From positions 1 through 5,113 of the forward strand of contig QIDL01000267.1 of NCBI GenBank assembly GCA_003228415.1: a stretch of 5,113 nucleotides of DNA, given 5' to 3'. The translations under genes and the position numbers were made by a program. A model generated the notes under the pieces. That model saw only the letters and a list, made by a program, of their open reading frames with translations, was not told the origin of the DNA and did no database searches. Every line of letters begins with the position of its first letter. The stretch's first letter is position 1. Of the stretch, positions 1 through 5,113 are shown piece by piece. The DNA comes from Gammaproteobacteria bacterium. GTDB taxonomy: Bacteria; Pseudomonadota; Gammaproteobacteria; Pseudomonadales; Azotimanducaceae.

Positions 1-90
1 GCTCAATGAGGCGGTGATCCACAATGTCACCAGGGCCAGGGCGATCAGGGCGATGGCGCCCACTACGGTCAGTTTCAAGAGTCGCAACAT
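1..90 (-). CDS. N-terminal fragment of a membrane-anchored or exported protein (partial)
   Basis: Only the first 30 codons lie in the window; the gene runs off the left edge. Translation from the ATG at 90-88 begins MLRLLKLTVVGAIALIALAL and ends ...LWITASLS. It has two basic residues (R3, K6) followed by about 20 hydrophobic residues, the pattern of a signal anchor or an uncleaved N-terminal membrane helix. I chose this ATG because AGGGA lies at 100-96, five bases upstream, a good ribosome binding site. An in-frame ATG at 120-118 would add ten residues but has no such site. The gene follows the lipoprotein gene after 77 nt (91-167). I see neither a terminator hairpin nor a convincing promoter in that gap, so read-through from the transport genes is possible. 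The family cannot be assigned from this fragment. AsmA-like and other envelope proteins start similarly, but so do many unrelated ones. Confidence 0.6.
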   Translation of the reverse strand, partial: MLRLLKLTVVGAIALIALALVTLWITASLS

Positions 91-167
91 TGTCTTCCCT
101 GCCGGATCTATCGCGGCCATGGCTGGATGTGACCGGTATGGTAACAGCGTGAACGCCGGCCAGCGGC

Positions 168-779
168 TCAACAGGAAATCGATTCATCATGCCGGGCAAT
201 CGAAACGAATTCGCCGAGTGCTCTGGTGAGTTCGTCGAGCACCTGTTGATGTGCCTTGACGATATCCCTCAGCCGCTCTGTCGCGGGCTCGGCACTCGCG
301 TTGACGGAACAGATTGGCGAGAGGGTATCGATTCGTTGAATTCGCGCCTGCAGCTCGATTCGTGGTAGCCGGTCTGCTCCCACCTCCACGGCAAAAAACC
401 TTTCGATCAGGACATCGAGTGTAACGTCGGTTTCGGAGACCGCCGGACTACCGGCAGGATTCAGCGAGCGTTCGATGACGCTTTGCAGCACTCGGGATAA
501 ATTGCCCGACCAGCGCGCGCCAGCGTAGTGGTTGAGCCGCTGGTCGTCCTCGAGAATCCCCACGCGATCCGAGTCCAGACCGGGAACGACGCTGATTCGA
601 AGGGCGACGCTGACTTCTCTGGTACCTTCGATTGATATGGGCTCCAGCCAGTAGATGCGCTCCGCGGGTTCCCCGGATTCGAGTATGGACACACAACCCG
701 ACAGGGCCAGCGCCAGCAGCGGGGCCAGCGCCAGCGGCGGGGCCAGAGACAGGATGAGCTGTCTGACGATCGTCATCAT
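168..779 (-). CDS. PqiC/DUF330-type ABC transport auxiliary lipoprotein
   Basis: The 203-residue product is a lipoprotein that partners MCE-type lipid transporters. It has a short N-terminal region with R6, a hydrophobic core, and a lipobox LSGC with the acylated Cys at residue 29. Val, not Asp, follows at +2, which by Lol-sorting rules favours the outer membrane. The mature part shows the family pattern: an early YWLEP (residues 43-47), then DRVGILEDDQRLNHYAGARW (71-90), then a long amphipathic stretch around SRVLQSVIERSL. Alternating beta-strand segments (LDVLIERFFAVEV, RIELQARIQRI) and a C-terminal helix follow. The length is normal for the family. Its ATG overlaps the stop of the MCE gene (ATGA, 776-779), which implies translational coupling and a shared complex. 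The likely role, by analogy with PqiC, is to dock the periplasmic MCE assembly to the outer membrane. The signal peptide is partly built from an 18-bp tandem repeat. Confidence 0.85.
   Translation of the reverse strand: MMTIVRQLILSLAPPLALAPLLALALSGCVSILESGEPAERIYWLEPISIEGTREVSVALRISVVPGLDSDRVGILEDDQRLNHYAGARWSGNLSRVLQSVIERSLNPAGSPAVSETDVTLDVLIERFFAVEVGADRLPRIELQARIQRIDTLSPICSVNASAEPATERLRDIVKAHQQVLDELTRALGEFVSIARHDESISC
704..746. repeat. 18-bp tandem repeat, about 2.4 copies, in the lipoprotein signal peptide
   Basis: Copies lie at 704-721 and 722-739, with 17 of 18 bases identical, and a 7-base partial copy at 740-746. The unit is 18 bp, so copy-number change would keep the reading frame. 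On the minus strand it encodes the Pro/Leu/Ala run PPLALAPLLALAL, the hydrophobic core just ahead of the lipobox. Confidence 0.9.
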
Positions 780-1699
780 GGATCCACCACCACCGGATCG
801 TGCTTTGCACGATAAATCAACCGGGATGGATCTTCGCGCATCTTGGAGGTCAGGCGGGAGAGATCCTCCACAACGACTCGGAGATCACCGACCAGCACTG
901 CCATCGACCCGAAGCCATCACCCAGCAACGCATCGATACTCTGATCGTTGTCTGCCAGCCAGCCGTCAACGCGTGCAGAGATTCCCGCCAGTCGACCACT
1001 GGTATCCTTGAGATCGCCGACGATTACCGGCAAGTCGTCTTGTGCCGTGGCCTGAAGGTTCTGCGCCATGCGCTCCATGCTCGAGATCGTCCTTTTGAGT
1101 GCAGCGATCAGCTCGGGAATGTCATCTCGCTGCTCGGCCAGGACCCCGGTCAGGTTCTCGACGTCTTCGATAATGTGGGTCACCCGCTGCAGGTTGCCCT
1201 CGCTGGTCCAGGCGTTGAGGCGTTCCATGAATTGCTGCACGCCGCTCGTGATATCGCCGCTGTTCGCGATTGCTGCGGAAAGACCCGTTGACCGAAAAGG
1301 AATCACTGTAACGTCGTTTGCGTTGGTTTCCATAGGTTCCATGTTTTCGGGATCGCTACCCAGATCGATATTGGCGATTCCCGTGATTCCCTGGATGATG
1401 AGCGTAGCGTAGGTGGCCTCATCGATGGGCACGTCGTCACGGATGTCGATCAATATCTCGACAAAGGGCAACGCGGATGTGTTCAGGCGGATTTCCCGGA
1501 CCGTGCCGACATCGACGCCGAGGTATCGAACAGCGCTGCCGGTGCTGAGCCCGTTCACTTCGCTGTAAATCGGCACCACATAGCGAGCGGTCGGTGTGCT
1601 GTCGCCGCCGTTTCCGAACCACAGTACCAGAACGATCACCATGGTGATGCCGGCAATAACAAAAGTACCGACAGCCAGATAGTTGATGTTGGGATTCAA
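776..1699 (-). CDS. MCE-domain (MlaD-family) lipid-binding subunit of an ABC transporter
   Basis: The 307-residue product is the periplasmic substrate-binding subunit of an MCE lipid transporter. Residues about 7-28 (YLAVGTFVIAGITMVIVLVLW) form one inner-membrane anchor. Residues about 40-115 form a single MCE domain, with VNGLSTGSAVRYLGVDVGTV (48-67) and the strand-rich TLIIQGITGIANIDLG end. The remaining 190 residues look mainly helical, with leucine/hydrophobic heptad-like spacing. They end in the family-typical DPSRLIYR (290-297). MCE proteins form hexameric rings with a central lipid channel. The start is TTG at 1699-1697. The upstream frame has no ATG or GTG before the TGA at 1756-1754, and the residues after TTG already match the usual short N-terminus of the family. 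A GGGG at 1711-1708 is the only ribosome-binding-like sequence near it. The gene follows the ATPase after 28 nt and overlaps the lipoprotein gene by 4 nt. Confidence 0.92.
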   Translation of the reverse strand: MNPNINYLAVGTFVIAGITMVIVLVLWFGNGGDSTPTARYVVPIYSEVNGLSTGSAVRYLGVDVGTVREIRLNTSALPFVEILIDIRDDVPIDEATYATLIIQGITGIANIDLGSDPENMEPMETNANDVTVIPFRSTGLSAAIANSGDITSGVQQFMERLNAWTSEGNLQRVTHIIEDVENLTGVLAEQRDDIPELIAALKRTISSMERMAQNLQATAQDDLPVIVGDLKDTSGRLAGISARVDGWLADNDQSIDALLGDGFGSMAVLVGDLRVVVEDLSRLTSKMREDPSRLIYRAKHDPVVVDP

Positions 1700-1750
1700 A
1701 CGACCGACCCCGTTGTCCTCGTTGTCCTCAAACGACCGACTCCGTTGTCC
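1696..1750. repeat. Imperfect 23-bp direct repeat (32-bp period) across the ATPase-MCE junction
   Basis: Segments 1696-1718 and 1728-1750 are identical at 22 of 23 positions, differing at 1709 versus 1741. The 9 bases between them, together with the preceding end of the first copy, give a tandem GTTGTCCTC pair at 1712-1720 and 1721-1729. One copy holds the last ATPase codons and its TGA stop. The other holds the TTG start of the MCE gene. The arrangement looks like a recent local tandem duplication. Confidence 0.9.
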
Positions 1751-2486
1751 GAATCACCCGGGCCCTGACACCGTTGAAATAACTATTGATCCATGGATGG
1801 TCCATGGTGGCAACCTCCTCCAGCGTGCCTGTTCTGGCCTTGCCGTCTACCAGGACCGCAACCCGATCGCTGAGAGAATAAAGGGTGTCCAGATCGTGCG
1901 TGATGATCACCACGGTCAGATCCAGGCTCTCCCTCAAATACAGAATCACATCCTCGAATTCTTCCGCCGCGATGGGATCCAGACCGGCGGTGGGTTCGTC
2001 TAGAAACAACAGCCGAGGTTCGAGGGCGAGCGCCCGTGCCAGAGCCGCTCGCTTAACCATACCACCCGAGAGTTCAGACGGCACTTTGTCCTCCGCCTCC
2101 GACGGCAAGCCGGCCATCTGGACTTTCAGACTGGCGAGTTTCGAGCGGGTGTGCTGACCCATACTCGAGTGCAGCGCGATGGGCAGCTCAACATTTTCAC
2201 GCACGGTCAGTCCTGAAAACAGCGCGCCATGCTGGAACAATACCCCCCAGTGACGGTACGGTAGTTCGGCGCCCGGACGGATCGGCATCCCAAGGACCGT
2301 AATTTTGCCGGATATTGGCCGCTGCAGGCCGAGAATGGATCGCAGCAGCACTGACTTACCCGATCCGGACCCACCGACGATCGAAAAAATTTCTCCCTGT
2401 TTCACTTCCAGGTCCAGACCGTCATGAACCATGTTGCGGCCGAATTTGTTAACAAGACCGCGGACCGAAATGACCGATTCCGGCAT
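1728..2486 (-). CDS. MlaF-like ABC transporter ATP-binding protein
   Basis: The 252-residue cytoplasmic ATPase drives the MlaE-type permease encoded just upstream. All nucleotide-binding elements are intact: Walker A GGSGSGKS (38-45), Q-loop Q85 in VLFQHGALF, signature LSGGM (139-143), Walker B LLFLDEP (159-165) with catalytic E164, D-loop AGLD (167-170), and switch His H197 in ITHDLD. The FQHGALFSGLTVRENVELP stretch after the Q-loop and the signature ending in GGM with KRAALARAL are characteristic of the MlaF/Mkl subfamily rather than of amino-acid or metal importers. The C-terminus has the family-like HPWINSYFNG and then a short extra tail (RARVIRTTESVV). That tail is encoded partly by the junction repeat. 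The ATG start shares one base with the permease stop (TGATG at 2484-2488), so translation is probably coupled. Its length is normal for the family. Confidence 0.95.
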   Translation of the reverse strand: MPESVISVRGLVNKFGRNMVHDGLDLEVKQGEIFSIVGGSGSGKSVLLRSILGLQRPISGKITVLGMPIRPGAELPYRHWGVLFQHGALFSGLTVRENVELPIALHSSMGQHTRSKLASLKVQMAGLPSEAEDKVPSELSGGMVKRAALARALALEPRLLFLDEPTAGLDPIAAEEFEDVILYLRESLDLTVVIITHDLDTLYSLSDRVAVLVDGKARTGTLEEVATMDHPWINSYFNGVRARVIRTTESVV

Positions 2487-3610
2487 CAGATTCCGAGCTC
2501 TGTGTAGATAATCGAAAATGCCGCATCAGCGGTGATTACCAGAAATATCGCTTCGACCACCGCCCGAGTCGTCTGCCGGCCGAGTTCTTCTGCGGAAGAT
2601 TTGACCTGCAGACCTCTCAAGGTCCCGACTGCGCCTATGATCAGCGCGAAAAATGGAGCTTTCGATAGACCAACCATTACGGTGTCGAGCGTGACAGCAT
2701 CATTGATGCGATCAAAAAACTGTGCGGATGAAAGCCCCAGCAGCGTCACACTCATGAACCAGGTTCCCGCGATACCACAGAGGTCGGACAGCGCGGCGAG
2801 CAGTGGCAGCGCGACCACGAGGCCCAGGACTCGGGGCAGCACCAGTGTTCCATTGGGCGGCAGCCCCATGATCAGCATGTCGTCGACTTCCTCGTTCACT
2901 TCGTTCAGTTTCATCACGCCGAGAGACGCGGCAAAAGCACTGCCCGAGCGGCCCGCCACCATGATGGCGGTGAGCATGACGCCCATCTCGCGAAGGATCG
3001 AGATCGCCACCAGATCGATCGTGAACGCACCGGCGCCAAGTTGGGTGAGCAGGGTAGAAGCCTGATAGGCGAGCACTACGCCAATCAGGAATGACATCAG
3101 CGCAATGATGGGGACGGCCTTCAATCCCACCTCGTAGAGTTGGTTGATGGTTTCGCGAAAGGTTACCGGGGACGGCCGCCGCAGGCCGTCGAGCCCCATG
3201 GCTGCCATCTGTCCGATGTCGGAAATCGCGTGGGTCGTGGTGCGTCCAAGGGCAGCCATGGGGCGCGCCAGGAAGGTAAACTCTTTGTCTTCGATGCCGG
3301 GATCCTCGGGATGCGGTTGGTCGATGACCTGATGCAGAAACTTGAAGTGGGTGTCTTTGAAGCCCGAAAACTCCGGCTTGAACCCCTCTGCCTCCATTTC
3401 CAGGGACTTGGCATAGAGCAACCAGGCACCGGTCAGGTCAATCCTGCGTAATCCGGCACAGCGGAATTCAACGTCCGTGCTTGCAGGTGCCGACAGGGTC
3501 TTCAGTGATTGCTCGATGGCAGAGGCATTGTCGAACGTCCACTCACCGCGCAAACTCACGATAAACCGGCGGTCGACGAATTCCTCGATATAGAAGTCCG
3601 AACTCCCCAC
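2486..3610 (-). CDS. MlaE-family lipid ABC transporter permease with N-terminal STAS domain
   Basis: The 374-residue product is the inner-membrane permease of the MCE transporter. Residues about 5-105 are soluble and resemble a STAS domain: FIVSLRGEWTFDNAS, then CAGLRRIDLTGAWLL with D58 and T60 at the conserved D-x-(S/T)-G position. After a linker (about 105-150), residues 150-374 form the MlaE permease fold. This includes the amphipathic interfacial helix (TFRETINQLYEVGLKAVPII) and the hallmark REMGVMLTAIMVAGRSGSAF (207-226). The segment after it, MKLNEVNEEVDDMLIMGLPP, couples to the ATPase. Several hydrophobic helices follow. In E. coli the STAS function is a separate protein, MlaB; here it is fused, as in many proteobacterial homologues. 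I chose the GTG at 3610-3608 because GGGGAGGG sits directly upstream and the STAS domain begins a few residues later. It starts 41 nt after the enoyl-CoA hydratase-like gene and overlaps the ATPase gene by one base. Confidence 0.94.
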   Translation of the reverse strand: MGSSDFYIEEFVDRRFIVSLRGEWTFDNASAIEQSLKTLSAPASTDVEFRCAGLRRIDLTGAWLLYAKSLEMEAEGFKPEFSGFKDTHFKFLHQVIDQPHPEDPGIEDKEFTFLARPMAALGRTTTHAISDIGQMAAMGLDGLRRPSPVTFRETINQLYEVGLKAVPIIALMSFLIGVVLAYQASTLLTQLGAGAFTIDLVAISILREMGVMLTAIMVAGRSGSAFAASLGVMKLNEVNEEVDDMLIMGLPPNGTLVLPRVLGLVVALPLLAALSDLCGIAGTWFMSVTLLGLSSAQFFDRINDAVTLDTVMVGLSKAPFFALIIGAVGTLRGLQVKSSAEELGRQTTRAVVEAIFLVITADAAFSIIYTELGI

Positions 3611-3612
3611 TA

Positions 3613-3620
3613 CCCTCCCC
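3613..3620 (-). promoter_or_regulatory. Strong ribosome binding site for the STAS-MlaE permease (supports GTG start)
   Basis: The minus strand reads GGGGAGGG followed by TA and then the GTG start codon. This purine-rich block is the best ribosome-binding-like sequence in the window and fixes the permease start at the non-ATG codon. The spacing of about 2-5 bases is slightly short. Confidence 0.6.
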
Positions 3621-3636
3621 AGGCGTCCTGGTAGAG
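3613..3636 (-). promoter_or_regulatory. Small hairpin overlapping the permease ribosome binding site
   Basis: In the minus-strand transcript CCAGG (3631-3627) can pair with CCTGG (3623-3619) around a 3-nt loop. Beyond a small internal loop, CTC (3636-3634) can pair with GAG (3617-3615) inside the ribosome binding site. No U-run follows, so it is not an intrinsic terminator. It could partly hide the ribosome binding site, but the stem is short and this reading is tentative. Confidence 0.3.
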
Positions 3637-3651
3637 AACTATATACGGAGG

Positions 3652-4428
3652 TCAGCGGCCCTGAAACTTCGGTTCTCGTTTTTCCACGAATGCACGGAAC
3701 GCCTCTCGGCTATCCTCGCTGGCACCGGTTCGGCTGTGGCGCTCGGTTTCGAGCTCGATATAGTCGCTCAGGGTCATGTTCTCGGCATTCACGAAATTTT
3801 TTTTCATCTCGCCGATCGCCAGCGGTGCAGACTTTGCGAGTCGATCGACAATGGCATCCACTTCCTCGCGAAATGACTCATCCGGAAAAGTTTTTGCCAC
3901 CAGACCGATGCGCTCCGCCTCGTCTGCGCCGAATTTGCCAGGCAGAAAAAACAGCTCTCTGGCCTTTGTTGCGCCAATGATCCGTGGCAACAGCCAGGGA
4001 CCGGCCATGTCGCCCGAAATCGCAACGCCCAGAAAGGCGGAATTGAAGATGGCTCCGGCGCTGGCGTAGCGCAGATCACAGGCACACGCCCAGCCGAACC
4101 CGGCACCAGCACAGGCACCGTTGATGGCGGCAACCGTGACTTTGGGCATCTCGTGGAGCATCGAGGTGATGCTGAAGTATTCCTTGCGGTTTGGCTCCTG
4201 TTTTTCGCCGCTGCTGTAGGCCTTGAGGTCGGCGCCGGGACAGAAACCTCGACCGGCACCCGTCAGTTGCACCACTCGGACGTTCTCGTCGAATGCAGCT
4301 TCGTTCACGCACTCGTAGAGTTCGCGCATCATGGTATTGGTGATGCCGTTCAGATGATCCGGTCGATTGAGTGTGATGGTGGCTCTGCTGGAGCTGACCT
4401 CGTAGAGGATGGTTTGATATTCAGACAT
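3652..4428 (-). CDS. Enoyl-CoA hydratase/isomerase family protein (PaaG-like active site)
   Basis: The 258-residue product has the crotonase fold and probably acts on an acyl-CoA thioester in the cytoplasm. TITLNRPDHLNGIT (17-30) is the typical N-terminal strand. GRGFCPGADLK (59-69) and NGACAGAGFGWACACDLRYA (103-122) supply the two oxyanion-hole NH groups (near A66 and A109). WLLPRIIG (145-152) and the helical trimerisation tail follow. Aligned without gaps to rat mitochondrial hydratase, the two catalytic glutamates (E144, E164) are replaced by G112 and F132. D140 in ISGDMAGPWLLPR sits where PaaG-type isomerases carry their catalytic Asp. Isomerase or another crotonase reaction is therefore more likely than hydration. 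I chose the ATG at 4428-4426 (MSEYQTILYEV). A TTG at 4455 in the same frame would add nine residues without family support. The gene lies 32 nt after the acyl-CoA dehydrogenase gene, so the pair probably shares a transcript. Confidence 0.88.
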   Translation of the reverse strand: MSEYQTILYEVSSSRATITLNRPDHLNGITNTMMRELYECVNEAAFDENVRVVQLTGAGRGFCPGADLKAYSSGEKQEPNRKEYFSITSMLHEMPKVTVAAINGACAGAGFGWACACDLRYASAGAIFNSAFLGVAISGDMAGPWLLPRIIGATKARELFFLPGKFGADEAERIGLVAKTFPDESFREEVDAIVDRLAKSAPLAIGEMKKNFVNAENMTLSDYIELETERHSRTGASEDSREAFRAFVEKREPKFQGR

Positions 4429-4460
4429 GGTGATTTGCTCGATAATATGTGTCAAGTGCT

Positions 4461-5113
4461 CTAGTCAGGCAGCCCGAGGACCCGTTTGGCGATGATGTTC
4501 TTCTGAACTTCGTTGGAACCACCGGCGATCGAATGGGCCTTGAAGCCCAGCCAGGATCGAGTGATCTCGAATTCATCCGTGGTGAATCCGGTGTTGTCCC
4601 AGCCGATGCCCCGGGTGCCGAGCATACTCAACTGCAGCTCGGTACGCGCCTTGATGAGATTGGCGCCATAGAGCTTGAAAATCGATGTCGCCGGTCCGGG
4701 GGTCGATCCTTCGGACTCTTCGATCGTTCGGCGCTGTGTGAGCCTGAAGGCCTTGGAGTCGATGTGATAGCGGGTGATCGAAGCGCGCAGGATCGGGTTG
4801 GCGATCCGCCCGTTGTTGTCAGCGCCGCAGTATTGCCTGGCCAGCTCGTGCAGCCGGGGTCCCGTCCTGGTATTGCTGCCCGTAGCCAGTTCGCGCATAC
4901 CCGAACGTTCGTGCTGGAGCAGGCGCTTGGCGATTCCCCAGCCTCTGTTCAGATTCCCTACCAGGTCATCCTTGCTGGCGATGGCGTTGTCGAAGAAGGT
5001 TTCGCAGAACGGTGAGGCGCCGGAAATCAACTCGATGGGCTTCACGGTGACGCCGGGTTGATCCATGGAAAACAGCAGGAAGCTGATGCCATCGTGCTTG
5101 GGTGCGTCCGGAT
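4461..5113 (-). CDS. Acyl-CoA dehydrogenase, C-terminal part (partial)
   Basis: The visible 216 residues are the C-terminal part of a FAD-dependent acyl-CoA dehydrogenase, which forms a 2,3-double bond in an acyl-CoA. The reading frame is open to the right edge, and the residues there (PDAPKHDGISFLLFSMDQPG) are typical internal sequence. The in-frame ATG at 5066 is therefore not the start. Visible family features are the middle-domain end (PGVTVKPIELISGASPF), the LVGNLNRGWGIAKRLLQHER junction helix, and the C-terminal helical bundle ending SIAGGSNEVQKNIIAKRVLGLP. The MCAD-type catalytic Glu near the C-terminus is absent (Gly in IAGGS). The Glu in LLQHERSGM (codon 4910-4908) is where isovaleryl- and long-chain-type enzymes place their base. 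The GGSNEVQKNII ending resembles the broad FadE group seen in branched, aromatic or steroid acyl-CoA breakdown, but the substrate cannot be read from the sequence. It precedes the hydratase-fold gene on the same strand. Confidence 0.92.
   Translation of the reverse strand, partial: PDAPKHDGISFLLFSMDQPGVTVKPIELISGASPFCETFFDNAIASKDDLVGNLNRGWGIAKRLLQHERSGMRELATGSNTRTGPRLHELARQYCGADNNGRIANPILRASITRYHIDSKAFRLTQRRTIEESEGSTPGPATSIFKLYGANLIKARTELQLSMLGTRGIGWDNTGFTTDEFEITRSWLGFKAHSIAGGSNEVQKNIIAKRVLGLPD

Noticed and set aside
91..167. Possible terminator between the lipoprotein gene and the left-end gene.
   Set aside because: Only a 4-bp GCCG/CGGC pairing and a GCCGGC palindrome are present. There is no stable stem followed by a U-run on the minus strand.
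14..229. Plus-strand 71-codon open frame near the left end.
   Set aside because: It overlaps the convincing minus-strand membrane-protein start and the end of the lipoprotein gene. It has no ribosome binding site or family resemblance.
3638..3645. Minus-strand TATATAGT, which resembles a -10 box upstream of the permease gene.
   Set aside because: No acceptable -35 hexamer is present at the right distance. It may be AT-rich chance sequence in the short gap.
3797..3804. Run of eight T (A8 in the coding strand) inside the hydratase-fold gene, a possible slippage or frameshift site.
   Set aside because: It simply encodes part of MKKNF. The frame is intact through the expected C-terminus, with no sign of a frameshift product.
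4450..4455. Perfect minus-strand TTGACA between the dehydrogenase and hydratase-fold genes, next to TATTAT (4447-4442).
   Set aside because: The two boxes are only 2 bp apart, and no -10-like sequence lies 16-18 bp downstream of TTGACA. It is not supportable as a promoter.
4429..4455. Extended TTG start for the hydratase-fold protein (nine extra residues).
   Set aside because: ATG at 4428 gives the usual crotonase N-terminus and normal length. The extension adds no family-like sequence.
4449..5015. Long plus-strand open frame (188 codons) opposite the acyl-CoA dehydrogenase. Similar ones lie at 2532-3065 and 800-1291.
   Set aside because: Each lies entirely antisense to a well-supported gene, has a composition typical of complementary-strand shadows, and shows no recognisable domain.

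Overview
The window looks like chromosomal DNA from a moderately GC-rich Gram-negative bacterium, most likely a proteobacterium. It encodes an MlaE/MlaF/MCE lipid transporter together with a lipoprotein that has a clean lipobox and no Asp at +2, which implies an outer membrane. The species cannot be named from the sequence. All recognisable genes lie on the minus strand, so transcription runs from right to left. Coding density is very high, and no stretch above 80 bases is gene-free.

In transcription order, the right end (4461-5113) holds the C-terminal 216 residues of an acyl-CoA dehydrogenase whose start lies outside the window. After 32 nt comes an enoyl-CoA hydratase/isomerase family enzyme (3652-4428). 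It lacks both hydratase glutamates but keeps an Asp like that of PaaG-type isomerases. These two genes point to degradation or remodelling of an acyl-CoA of unknown structure.

After a 41-nt gap comes a compact four-gene MCE transport cassette: a STAS-MlaE fused permease (2486-3610), an MlaF-like ATPase (1728-2486), a single-MCE-domain substrate-binding protein with a long helical tail (776-1699), and a PqiC/DUF330-type lipoprotein (168-779). Permease and ATPase genes overlap as TGATG, and the MCE and lipoprotein genes overlap as ATGA. The ATPase-MCE junction carries a small tandem duplication, and the MCE gene appears to start at TTG. By family knowledge, the inner-membrane ATPase/permease drives lipid movement through the periplasmic MCE hexamer. 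The lipoprotein would connect it to the outer membrane.

At the left end (1-90) the first 30 codons of another minus-strand gene begin, encoding a basic start followed by a hydrophobic membrane segment. No RNA genes, mobile elements, CRISPR arrays or convincing terminators were seen. This is a recognisable type of lipid-transport locus rather than a clearly new system. The points most worth checking are its linkage to acyl-CoA enzymes, the altered active site of the hydratase-fold protein, and two short tandem repeats in the cassette.
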